Source of the DNA: Saccharopolyspora indica | GTDB lineage: Bacteria > Actinomycetota > Actinomycetes > Mycobacteriales > Pseudonocardiaceae | Direction of reading: 5' to 3' | NCBI RefSeq assembly: GCF_027853965.1 | Contig: NZ_JAQGLB010000024.1 | Span: 51,262 to 115,261, forward strand | Length of the DNA stretch: 64,000 nt | Part shown: positions 8,109 to 15,099 of the stretch, piece after piece | Layout of the letters: every line of letters starts with the position of its first letter | How positions within the stretch are numbered: the stretch's first letter is position 1 | Translations under genes and position numbers: made by a program | The notes under the pieces: generated by a model | Told to the model about the DNA's origin: nothing | The model's input: only the letters and a program-made list of their open reading frames with translations | The model's database searches: none

Positions 8109-8270
8109 AAGCGGCGGAGCCGCTTAGCCCACCCTCGCAGCTGGCGCCGCCGCGGGTTCTCAGCGTTCGCCTGGCGAGGACGGCCCGGCCGCCGCGTATT
8201 GGTCATACATAAGGCCGGGCACCCGCAGTCCAGGCGGGCGCTGAGAACCCGCCACCCGCACCGCCACGCA
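8109..8270 (-). ncRNA. Structured repeat element, copy 1 (upstream of asnB)
   Basis: Read on the minus strand this begins TGCGTGGCGGTGCGGGTGGC and ends in a hairpin AAGCGGC-TCC-GCCGCTT. Nested stems are visible: a 13-bp outer stem (CGGGTTCTCAGCG), CGCCTGG/CCAGGCG, GCCCGGCC/GGCCGGGC and a GTAT/ATAC tip around GACCA. A second copy at 31972-32148 keeps loop sequences (ACTGCGGGTG, TATGACCA, CCGTCCTCG) while stem bases change in a compensatory way. Both copies precede, in sense orientation, a metabolic gene. It could be a cis-regulatory RNA, a small RNA or a palindromic mobile repeat. Confidence 0.6.
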
Positions 8271-8340
8271 AAACGAGTCCGTCAGACAAGTTCAGAGATC
8301 GATCGACGCCCCCGGAGCAGTATCGCGGCTACACCTGGGC

Positions 8341-8346
8341 TAGAGT
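8341..8346 (+). promoter_or_regulatory. Possible -10 box for ctaC
   Basis: TAGAGT, a TANNNT-type -10 hexamer, about 100 nt before ctaC. No convincing -35 was seen. Together with the divergent asnB leader it makes the 8271-8446 gap a divergent promoter region. Confidence 0.3.
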
Positions 8347-8446
8347 CTGCGCAGGATTCCGGCGGCAGATCCGGCGGTCCGGCCTCGCGGCCGGGCTCGG
8401 ATCACCCGGCCGCACCGGTGAGTTTTGCACGAGGAGGCGTCGCGCA

Positions 8447-9403
8447 GTGGGCCTGAAGGAGGGGACCCGAGTGCCACGGCTGGTCAAAGTCGCTGGGCTG
8501 ATCGGCCTGGTTGGTGTCGCGGCCACGGGTTGCACGACCGATGAGGTCCTGCGGTTCGGTTGGCCGGAGGGTGTCACCCCGCAGGCCGATTCGATGCGGA
8601 ACCTGTGGACTTGGTCGGTCATCGCGGCACTCGTGGTGGGCGTGTTGGTGTGGGGACTGATCTTCTGGTCGGTCGCCTTCCACCGCAAGAAGAAGGGTGA
8701 CGAGGAGCTGCCCCGGCAGTTCCAGTACAACCTGCCGCTGGAGCTGATCTACACGGCCATCCCGTTCGTGCTGGTCGTCGTGCTGTTCTACTTCACGGCG
8801 GTCACCCAGAACTACGTGCTGGCCAAGCCCGCGAACCCGGACCAGAAGGTCAACGTGGTCGCGTTCCAGTGGAACTGGGAGTTCAACTACCCCGAGTACA
8901 AGACGCCGGACGGGCAGCCGGTGCGCACCGTCGGCAGCAGCAGCGAGATCCCGCTGCTGGTCCTGCCGACCGATGAGAGCATCGAGTACACGCTGAGCGC
9001 CACCGACGTCATCCACTCGTTCTTCGTTCCGGAGTTCCACTTCAAGCGGGACACCTTCCCGTACCCGAACAAGAACAACCAGGACAACGTCTTCCAGAAC
9101 ACCATCGCGCGCGAAGGTTCGTTCGTCGGCCGCTGCGCCGAGCTGTGCGGCACCTACCACGCGATGATGAACTTCGAGGTCAGGGCGCTGTCCCCGGACA
9201 AGTTCGACCGGTACATGCAGCTGCGCACGCAGGTCAACCCGGCGACCACCCAGCCGTACACGGCAGCGGAGGCGCTGACCCAGCTCGGCAAGGAGCGGCA
9301 GGACTGCGGCGAGCTGTGCGAGCCGTACGCGGTGACCGGCGTTCCGTTCAACACCGAACGCACCGGCGGAGCACCTTCCGGTCAGCTGGTCGGGACCAAG
9401 TAG
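8447..9403 (+). CDS. ctaC: Cytochrome c oxidase subunit II
   Basis: A 318-residue subunit II of the aa3 oxidase, taking electrons through its CuA centre. The signal peptide ends in a lipobox (VAATGC, Cys29). Two transmembrane helices lie near 54-76 and 99-118. The extracytoplasmic cupredoxin domain holds the CuA ligands H190, C230, E232, C234, H238 and M241 (CAELCGTYHAMM). GTG at 8447 follows GAGGAGG; an in-frame GTG at 8471 follows another good AAGGAGG and would give a cleaner signal peptide, so the start is ambiguous. It is followed by ctaF and acts with ctaE and the qcrCAB complex nearby in the bc1-aa3 supercomplex. Confidence 0.96.
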   Translation: MGLKEGTRVPRLVKVAGLIGLVGVAATGCTTDEVLRFGWPEGVTPQADSMRNLWTWSVIAALVVGVLVWGLIFWSVAFHRKKKGDEELPRQFQYNLPLELIYTAIPFVLVVVLFYFTAVTQNYVLAKPANPDQKVNVVAFQWNWEFNYPEYKTPDGQPVRTVGSSSEIPLLVLPTDESIEYTLSATDVIHSFFVPEFHFKRDTFPYPNKNNQDNVFQNTIAREGSFVGRCAELCGTYHAMMNFEVRALSPDKFDRYMQLRTQVNPATTQPYTAAEALTQLGKERQDCGELCEPYAVTGVPFNTERTGGAPSGQLVGTK

Positions 9404-9445
9404 TGGTGCCCTCGACAGGGCGTACGGCGTGAGAGCGAGGACTCC

Positions 9446-9844
9446 ATGAAGATCGAATCCCGGATCTTCAACATCATCACCATCTTCTTCTTCCTGTCCG
9501 CGATCGTGTACGGGGTCTGGGCCAAGGAGCCGGTGGGCACCGTGGCGCTGATCCTGGTCGGCGGCCTCTCCCTGATCATCGGCAGCTACTTCTCGTTCGT
9601 GGCCCGCCGGATCGAGGACCGGCCGGAGGACAACCCGGACGCGGAGATCAGCGATGGTGCCGGCGAGCTGGGTTTCTTCAGCCCGGGCAGCTACTGGCCG
9701 GTCGGCGTGGCGGGGGCCGCTGCCTTCGCCGGTGTCGCCCTGGCGTTCTTCCACGTGTGGATGATCGTCCTGGCGGTCGGCTTCCTGCTGATCATGGTCG
9801 CCGGTCTGGTGTTCGAGTACCACACCGGCCAGGGCCACCACTGA
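9446..9844 (+). CDS. ctaF: Cytochrome c oxidase subunit IV (actinobacterial CtaF)
   Basis: A 132-residue membrane protein with four hydrophobic helices, arranged as two pairs either side of a charged loop (RRIEDRPEDNPDAE). It matches the small subunit IV found in actinobacterial aa3 oxidases and always near ctaC. It has no catalytic residues and stabilises the complex. The ATG at 9446 is 42 nt after the ctaC stop, so the two form an operon, which ends at the perfect 17-bp hairpin just downstream. Confidence 0.93.
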   Translation: MKIESRIFNIITIFFFLSAIVYGVWAKEPVGTVALILVGGLSLIIGSYFSFVARRIEDRPEDNPDAEISDGAGELGFFSPGSYWPVGVAGAAAFAGVALAFFHVWMIVLAVGFLLIMVAGLVFEYHTGQGHH

Positions 9845-9858
9845 CGGAGAACTACTGA

Positions 9859-9894
9859 TCAGGCCCCCGAGTCCCAAGGGACTCGGGGGCCTGA
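9859..9894 (+). terminator. Terminator of the ctaC-ctaF operon
   Basis: Perfect 17-bp inverted repeat (arms 9859-9875 and 9878-9894, TCAGGCCCCCGAGTCCC) with a 2-nt centre, 15 nt after the ctaF stop. It is followed by ATTCGG, with no U-run. Confidence 0.85.
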
Positions 9895-9940
9895 TTCGGT
9901 CTAGCATCGGTTCCGCACCCAGCTGCAGGAGGTACTTCCC

Positions 9941-10225
9941 TTGATCACCGCGATCGTGCTGATCCAGACCGCCGCCGACCGGCTCGCCGAGGCGGCCCAG
10001 GAGATCGCCGACCTGGACGGCGTCGACGAGGTCTACTCCTGCGCAGGTGATGTCGACCTGATCGCGATGCTGCGCGTCCGCCGCCACGAGGACCTGGCCG
10101 ACATCGTGCCGGGCCGGATCAACAAGGTGGCGGGCGTCCTGGACACCGACACCCACATCGCCTTCCGCTCCTACTCCCGCAAGGACGCGGAAGCTGCCTT
10201 CTCCATCGGGCTGGAAGAGGAGTGA
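9941..10225 (+). CDS. Stand-alone Lrp/AsnC ligand-binding (RAM) domain protein
   Basis: A 94-residue protein consisting only of the ligand-binding/oligomerisation half of Lrp/AsnC regulators, without the helix-turn-helix. The pattern AIVLIQTAADRLAEAAQEIADLDGVDEVYSCAGDVDLI (in short: strand, helix, DGV, strand, GxxDL) is characteristic. Such proteins bind amino acids or partner with full-length Lrp proteins. TTG at 9941 is chosen because AGGAGG lies 8 nt upstream and nothing in frame before it is plausible. It is convergent with trpD; a link to tryptophan sensing is only speculation from position. Confidence 0.85.
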   Translation: MITAIVLIQTAADRLAEAAQEIADLDGVDEVYSCAGDVDLIAMLRVRRHEDLADIVPGRINKVAGVLDTDTHIAFRSYSRKDAEAAFSIGLEEE

Positions 10226-10256
10226 CGCCCCGGCGCTGACCGCCGCCGAGCGGTGG

Positions 10257-11300
10257 TCAGCGCAGCGCGGTCGACGTCCGCGCCCAGCGGCTCAGCAGCT
10301 CCGCGGCCGCACCGGAGTCGATCGCCTCCGCGACCCGGCCCAGCGCGGCCCTGAGCTGTGCGCTGATGTCCTCTCCCGGGCCGTCGTAGGCGACCATCGC
10401 GCCGGCCGCGTTCAGCAGCACAGCGTCGCGAACCGGGCCCTTGGCGCCCGCCAGGAGGTCGTGCACGGCCTTCGCGTTCACCACCGCGTCGCCGCCCTGC
10501 AGGTCCTCCGGCCGGGCGTAGGCGATCCCGAAGTCCTGCGGATCGATCCGGTCCTCGCGGACCATCCCGTCGTGGACCACCCACGCGGTGCTCGGCGTCG
10601 TGGTGGTGATCTCGTCCATGCCGTCGTCGCCGCGCACCACCAGCGCGGACTTGCCGCGGGCGGCGAACACCTCGGCCACCACCGGCGCCATCCGGCGGTC
10701 GGCGCAGCCGATCAGGCCCGCCACCGGGCGCGCCGGGTTGGTCAGCGGGCCCAGCAGGTTGAACGCGGTCGGGATGCCGATCTCGCGGCGCGGGCCGCCG
10801 GCGTGCTTGAAGCCGGGGTGGAACACCGGCGCGAAGCAGAACCCGATGCCGACCTCCTCGACGCAGCGCCGCACGCCCTCCGGCGGCAGGTCGATGGCCA
10901 CGCCCAGCTCCTCCAGCACGTCGGCCGTGCCGCACTTCGAGGAGGCGGCCCGGTTGCCGTGCTTGACCACGGTGATGCCCGCGGCGGCGAGCACGATCGC
11001 GGCCATGGTGGAGATGTTCACGCTGCCGGAGCGGTCGCCGCCGGTGCCGACGATGTCCACCGCGCGCTGGGCGATGTCGACGTGGCGGGCGTGGGCGAGC
11101 ATGGCATCGGCCATGCCGCGGATCTCGGCCGGTGTCTCGCCCTTGGCGCGCAGCGCGACGACGAACGCCGCGACCCGCGCCGGGGTGGCCTCCCCGGACA
11201 TGATCAGGTCCATCGCCCAGGCGGTGTCCTCCGCGGAGAGGTCCTCACCCGCGACCAGGCTGCCCAGCAGTCCCGCCCAGCTTCCCGCCATGGTTCCCAC
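10257..11300 (-). CDS. trpD: Anthranilate phosphoribosyltransferase
   Basis: A 347-residue enzyme that joins anthranilate to PRPP, the second step of tryptophan synthesis. The glycine-rich PRPP loop VGTGGD, the conserved KHGNRAASSKCGTADVLEELG region (here split by eye) and FAPVFHPGF, PTAFNLLGPLTNP are all present. It is not with other trp genes; this isolated position near ctaE is the same as in mycobacteria. GTG at 11300 is used; an ATG three codons later is equally possible. The two small genes upstream on the same strand may be co-transcribed. Confidence 0.95.
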   Translation of the reverse strand: MGTMAGSWAGLLGSLVAGEDLSAEDTAWAMDLIMSGEATPARVAAFVVALRAKGETPAEIRGMADAMLAHARHVDIAQRAVDIVGTGGDRSGSVNISTMAAIVLAAAGITVVKHGNRAASSKCGTADVLEELGVAIDLPPEGVRRCVEEVGIGFCFAPVFHPGFKHAGGPRREIGIPTAFNLLGPLTNPARPVAGLIGCADRRMAPVVAEVFAARGKSALVVRGDDGMDEITTTTPSTAWVVHDGMVREDRIDPQDFGIAYARPEDLQGGDAVVNAKAVHDLLAGAKGPVRDAVLLNAAGAMVAYDGPGEDISAQLRAALGRVAEAIDSGAAAELLSRWARTSTALR

Positions 11301-11422
11301 GCTTCTTCTTCCGTGCTTAGACCAGCGGCGGACCCGAAGGCCCGCCGCGGAGTCATCTGGAGTTCCGGTACCCGCATCGCGCCGCGGGCAATCCGCGCCG
11401 GCGGGGTTTCACCCACCAGGGG

Positions 11423-11830
11423 TCAGGCCGGGACCGGCTTGCCGCTGGTGCGCAGCACCTCGGCGACGGTCTCGGCCGCGGCCAGCGGGTCGAGCGGGTG
11501 CACCAGCACCGCGTCGGCCTGCGACCAGGTGGCCAGCCACCGGTCGTCCTTGCGGCGCACCGCCACGACCACCGGCGGGCAGTCGTCGATCTCGTTCTTC
11601 AGCTGCCGGGACACGCCCATGCCGCCGGTGGGCTGGGCCTCGCCGTCCAGGATCACCAGATCGGCCTTGCCCGCGTCGACCTCGCTGAGCACGTCGGCGA
11701 CGGTGCCGACCTCCACGTAGTGCAGCCGGCCCAGATCCGGGGCCGGGCGCCGGCCGATCGCTGTGATGATCGCCTCCCGGACCTCGGGGCGGTGGCTGAA
11801 CACGAGAACGGTGGTGGTCGGTGCGCTCAT
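11423..11830 (-). CDS. Receiver-like protein, conserved in actinobacteria
   Basis: A 135-residue protein with the alternating strand-helix pattern of a response-regulator receiver (TVLVFSHRPEVREAI, then ADLVILDGEA at the usual phospho-acceptor strand, then PPVVVAV). The phospho-acceptor position reads LDGEA, so the aspartate is present, but the acidic pair after the first strand is replaced by SHRPE, so phosphorylation is doubtful. It has no output domain. It lies between trpD and another conserved gene, all on the same strand. A GGAG lies 7 nt before the ATG. Function unknown. Confidence 0.75.
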   Translation of the reverse strand: MSAPTTTVLVFSHRPEVREAIITAIGRRPAPDLGRLHYVEVGTVADVLSEVDAGKADLVILDGEAQPTGGMGVSRQLKNEIDDCPPVVVAVRRKDDRWLATWSQADAVLVHPLDPLAAAETVAEVLRTSGKPVPA

Positions 11831-11944
11831 CGACGGCTCCTCAGTGTCTGCGGGACGCCCCGGCGGTGGGCCGGGCGAGGTCGCGAACTTCCCCGGATGC
11901 TAGCGGCCGGACCGGGACGAACAGTAGTCGCCCGGCGAAATCGA

Positions 11945-12391
11945 TCAACCCGGCGCGCCGGGGCCCGGCTGCAGCGCGTCCCAGCCGTAGACCTGGCCGC
12001 CGTGCCGCTGGGCGAGCCCGGCCATCCGCGAGCTCTCCTGTGAGCAATGCAACGCATCGAGTTGCTGAACACGCAGCGCGATCATCGCGGTCAGCCCGGG
12101 GTCGCCGAGCTCCGCGCCGCGCCCACCGGGGCGCAGGTCCCAGCCGTCGGCGCTCAGCAGGCCGCGAGCCGACTCGATCGAGTGATCCGGCAGCGCCAGG
12201 TGGTGACGCAGCACCGCAGGTAGTCCGGGTTGCCACTCATCCGCTCGGGCTAGTGCCGCCGAAGCCGCCTCGGTCTCGTCGTAAGCGATCACCACGACCC
12301 GCAGGGCCGGATCATCGGTGCTGATCACGGACCCGCGACGGGTGCGGCGGGCGGCCAGCCGGGCGGACCAGCGGGCGCGGATGCCTTTCAC
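11945..12391 (-). CDS. Conserved hypothetical protein upstream of trpD
   Basis: A 148-residue soluble protein of unknown function. A basic N-terminus (KGIRARWSARLAARRTRRG) precedes a compact alpha/beta region (LRVVVIAYDETEAASAALARA) and a histidine-bearing segment (PAVLRHHLALPDH). The opening strand followed by a helix and acidic residue vaguely resembles a universal-stress or nucleotide-binding fold, but no diagnostic motif is present. GGAGG lies 9 nt before the GTG. It is divergent from ctaE and heads the same-strand series ending in trpD. Confidence 0.7.
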   Translation of the reverse strand: MKGIRARWSARLAARRTRRGSVISTDDPALRVVVIAYDETEAASAALARADEWQPGLPAVLRHHLALPDHSIESARGLLSADGWDLRPGGRGAELGDPGLTAMIALRVQQLDALHCSQESSRMAGLAQRHGGQVYGWDALQPGPGAPG

Positions 12392-12473
12392 GGTGCGTCA
12401 CCTCCGGATTGCGATCCGATCACCCCTCGGTCGACCTGGTGGACCCGAAGGCGCGAGCGGAAAAGCTGCAAGA

Positions 12474-12479
12474 CATAAT
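12474..12479 (+). promoter_or_regulatory. -10 box of a leaderless ctaE transcript
   Basis: CATAAT ends 7 nt before the GTG at 12487. That distance places the transcription start on the start codon. No ribosome binding site is seen, consistent with a leaderless message. Confidence 0.5.
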
Positions 12480-12486
12480 GCGTCGC

Positions 12487-13086
12487 GTGACAACGGCAGC
12501 GCCCTCAATCAGTCAACGCGTGCACTCGCTGAACCGACCGAACATGGTCAGCGTAGGCACCATCGTTTGGTTGGCCAGCGAGCTGATGTTCTTCGCTGGG
12601 CTCTTCGCCATGTTCTTCACGGTGAAGGCGCAGAACGAGGGGCCGTGGCCGCCAGCGCCGACCCATCTGAACCTCGCGTGGGCCCTCCCGTTCACGGTGA
12701 TCCTGGTTCTGTCCTCGTTCACCTGCCAGTGGGGCGTGTTCGCGGCGGAGCGCGGTGACGTCTTCGGCCTCCGCCGGTGGTACGTCCTCACGCTGCTCAT
12801 GGGCTCGGTCTTCGTCTTCGGCCAGGCCTACGAGTACGTCGAGCTGGTCAAGCACGGGACCACCATCGCCTCGTCGGCGTACGGCACGGTCTTCTACATG
12901 ACGACCGGCTTCCACGGGCTGCACGTGATCGGCGGGCTGGTCGCCTTCGTCTTCCTGATCATCCGGACGAAGCTGAGCAAGTTCACGCCCGCGCAGGCCA
13001 TCGCCGCGATCGTCGTGTCGTACTACTGGCACTTCGTGGACATCGTGTGGGTCGGCCTGTTCGCCGTGATCTACCTCGTCCCATGA
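12487..13086 (+). CDS. ctaE: Cytochrome c oxidase subunit III
   Basis: A 199-residue integral membrane protein with five predicted helices, subunit III of the aa3 oxidase. Diagnostic stretches include RVHSLNRPNMVSVGTIVWL, FTCQWGVFAAERGD, the GTVFYMTTGFHGLHVIGG segment and the closing SYYWHFVDIVWVGLF. The GTG at 12487 gives the N-terminus closest to remembered mycobacterial CtaE and sits 7 nt after a -10 box; an in-frame ATG at 12478 and further upstream codons are less likely. It is followed after 88 nt by qcrCAB, so oxidase and bc1 subunits are transcribed together. Confidence 0.95.
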   Translation: MTTAAPSISQRVHSLNRPNMVSVGTIVWLASELMFFAGLFAMFFTVKAQNEGPWPPAPTHLNLAWALPFTVILVLSSFTCQWGVFAAERGDVFGLRRWYVLTLLMGSVFVFGQAYEYVELVKHGTTIASSAYGTVFYMTTGFHGLHVIGGLVAFVFLIIRTKLSKFTPAQAIAAIVVSYYWHFVDIVWVGLFAVIYLVP

Positions 13087-13174
13087 TGACGAGGAGCCGA
13101 GTCTCCTCGATCGGCTTCTCCGAACGAGGTCGAAACAGAACTCCCCGAACCGGACAGCAAGGGTTGCCGCTCTC

Positions 13175-13981
13175 ATGACCACCAACAAGAAACGGAACCG
13201 CGCGGGCTCGAAGCTCAAGAGGCGGATCTCCGGTGTGCTGGCGCTGGGCATCGCGCTGGTGGGTGCCGGTGGGCTGTACACCGTCGTGACTCCCGAGCCG
13301 CAGACCGCGCAGGCCGCTGCGGAGCCGGCTCTGGTGAGGCAGGGCGAGCAGCTCTACAACAACGCCTGCATCTCCTGCCACGGCACCAACCTGCAGGGCG
13401 TCCAGGACCGCGGACCGAGCCTGGTCGGCACCGGCGAGGCCGCCGTGCACTTCCAGGTCTCCACCGGCCGGATGCCGATGGTGCGCCAGGAAGCGCAGGC
13501 GATGCGCAAGCCGCCGAAGTTCACCCCCGAGGAGATCGACGCGCTGGGCGCGTACGTGCAGACCTACGGCGGTGGACCGGAGTCCCCGAAGCAGGCCGGC
13601 GAGGCGCTGCGCGGCGAGGACCCGGCGCGCGGCGCTGAGCTGTTCCGGCTCAACTGCGCGTCCTGCCACAACTTCACCGGACGCGGCATCGCGATGTCCT
13701 CCGGCAAGTTCGCGCCGAACCTGCACGAGTCGACCGAGCAGGACATCTACGAGGCGATGCTCACCGGGCCGCAGAACATGCCGAAGTTCTCGGACCGGCA
13801 GCTCACCCCGGAGGAGAAGAAGGACATCATCGCCTACGTCAAGTCGGTGACCAACGGGAACAACAACCCCGGCGGCAACGACCTGGGCGGTTATGGTCCG
13901 GGAACTGAAGGCGTCATCGCCTGGGTGGTGGGCATCGGCGCGCTGATCGGCCTCACCCTGTGGATCGGAGCCAGGGCATGA
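13175..13981 (+). CDS. qcrC: Dihaem cytochrome c subunit of the bc1 complex
   Basis: A 268-residue protein with two c-type haem sites, CISCH (65-69) and CASCH (161-165), between an N-terminal signal anchor (about 17-35) and a C-terminal transmembrane helix (about 246-265). In actinobacteria this fused dihaem subunit replaces soluble cytochrome c and hands electrons directly to CuA of CtaC. Its TGA overlaps the qcrA ATG by four bases (ATGA), giving translational coupling. The start at 13175 is the only one that keeps a basic N-terminus before the anchor. Confidence 0.96.
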   Translation: MTTNKKRNRAGSKLKRRISGVLALGIALVGAGGLYTVVTPEPQTAQAAAEPALVRQGEQLYNNACISCHGTNLQGVQDRGPSLVGTGEAAVHFQVSTGRMPMVRQEAQAMRKPPKFTPEEIDALGAYVQTYGGGPESPKQAGEALRGEDPARGAELFRLNCASCHNFTGRGIAMSSGKFAPNLHESTEQDIYEAMLTGPQNMPKFSDRQLTPEEKKDIIAYVKSVTNGNNNPGGNDLGGYGPGTEGVIAWVVGIGALIGLTLWIGARA

Positions 13982-15099
13982 GTGAGCAGAACAAGGAATA
14001 CACAGAGGCCGAACTGGCCGAGATGAGCCGCGACGAGAAGATGCGGCTCGGCCTGGCCCTCGACGACGTCGAGCTCGTCGAGTACCAGGAGCAGTGGCCC
14101 GTCAAGGGCACCCGCGCGGAGCGCCGCGCGGAGCGCAACGTCGCGGGCTGGTTCGTGCTCTCCGGGCTGTCGGCGCTGGCGTTCATCGCGGTGTTCGTCT
14201 TCTGGCCGTGGGACTACGTCCCGCCGTCGGACGAGCGCGGCTACTTCATCTACTCGCTGTACAACCCGCTGGTCGGGTTCTTCTTCGGGCTGTCGATCCT
14301 GGCCGTGGGCATCGGCGTGGTGCAGTACCAGAAGAAGTTCATCCCGCACGAGGTCGCGGTCCAGCAGCGCCACGACGGGCACGCCTCGGAAGAGGTCGAC
14401 CGCCAGACGGCCGCGGCCATCCTGGCCGACGCCGGTGAGAAGAGCGGCATCGCCCGCCGGTCGATGATCAAGCGCACCGCCGGTTTCGGCGTCGGCGCGT
14501 TCGGCCTCGGCGCCGGTGTGGTCGCGATCGGCGGCTTCGTCCGCAACCCGTGGGCGACCACCGGGCCGGAGTCGCTGCAGCACACCGGCTGGCTGTCGGA
14601 GACCGGCGAGAAGACCTACCTGCGCCGCGACACCGGCAACAAGCACGAGGTCTCGCTGCTGCGCCCGGAGGACATCGACGCGGGCGGCTTCGAGACGGTC
14701 TACCCGTTCCGGGAGTCCATGCGCGGCACCGAGGAGCTGGAGACCTCGCTGCGCAAGGGCGACGCACCGGTCATGCTGATCCGGCTCCGCCCGGGCAGCA
14801 AGCCGGTCAAGCGCAAGGGGCAGGAAGACTTCAACTACGGCGACTACTACGCCTACTCGAAGATCTGCACCCACGTCGGCTGCCCGACCTCGCTGTTCGA
14901 GCAGCAGACCGGGCGCCTGCTCTGCCCGTGCCACCAGTCGCAGTTCGACGTGGTCAACACCTACGCGAAGCCGGTCTTCGGTCCGGCGACGCGGGCGCTG
15001 CCGCAGCTGCCGGTCACGGTGGACGAGGACGGCTACTTCGTGGCCAAGGGCGACTTCATCGAACCGGTGGGTCCGGCTTACTGGGAGCGTAACGCATGA
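13978..15099 (+). CDS. qcrA: Rieske iron-sulfur subunit of the bc1 complex
   Basis: A 373-residue Rieske protein. The 2Fe-2S ligands are C297 and H299 in CTHVGC and C316 and H319 in CPCH. Three transmembrane helices precede the Rieske domain (near 55-75, 98-116 and 168-187). Just before the third is RRSMIKR (161-166), a twin-arginine motif; in Streptomyces the homologous protein is inserted by Sec and Tat together, and the motif here fits that. It overlaps both neighbours through ATGA junctions and receives electrons from menaquinol at the QcrB site. Confidence 0.96.
   Translation: MSEQNKEYTEAELAEMSRDEKMRLGLALDDVELVEYQEQWPVKGTRAERRAERNVAGWFVLSGLSALAFIAVFVFWPWDYVPPSDERGYFIYSLYNPLVGFFFGLSILAVGIGVVQYQKKFIPHEVAVQQRHDGHASEEVDRQTAAAILADAGEKSGIARRSMIKRTAGFGVGAFGLGAGVVAIGGFVRNPWATTGPESLQHTGWLSETGEKTYLRRDTGNKHEVSLLRPEDIDAGGFETVYPFRESMRGTEELETSLRKGDAPVMLIRLRPGSKPVKRKGQEDFNYGDYYAYSKICTHVGCPTSLFEQQTGRLLCPCHQSQFDVVNTYAKPVFGPATRALPQLPVTVDEDGYFVAKGDFIEPVGPAYWERNA

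Noticed and set aside
7889..8206. N-terminal extension of asnB to 8206
   Set aside because: The glutaminase needs its catalytic cysteine as residue 2, which fixes GTG at 7888. The extension crosses the repeat element and lacks coding character.
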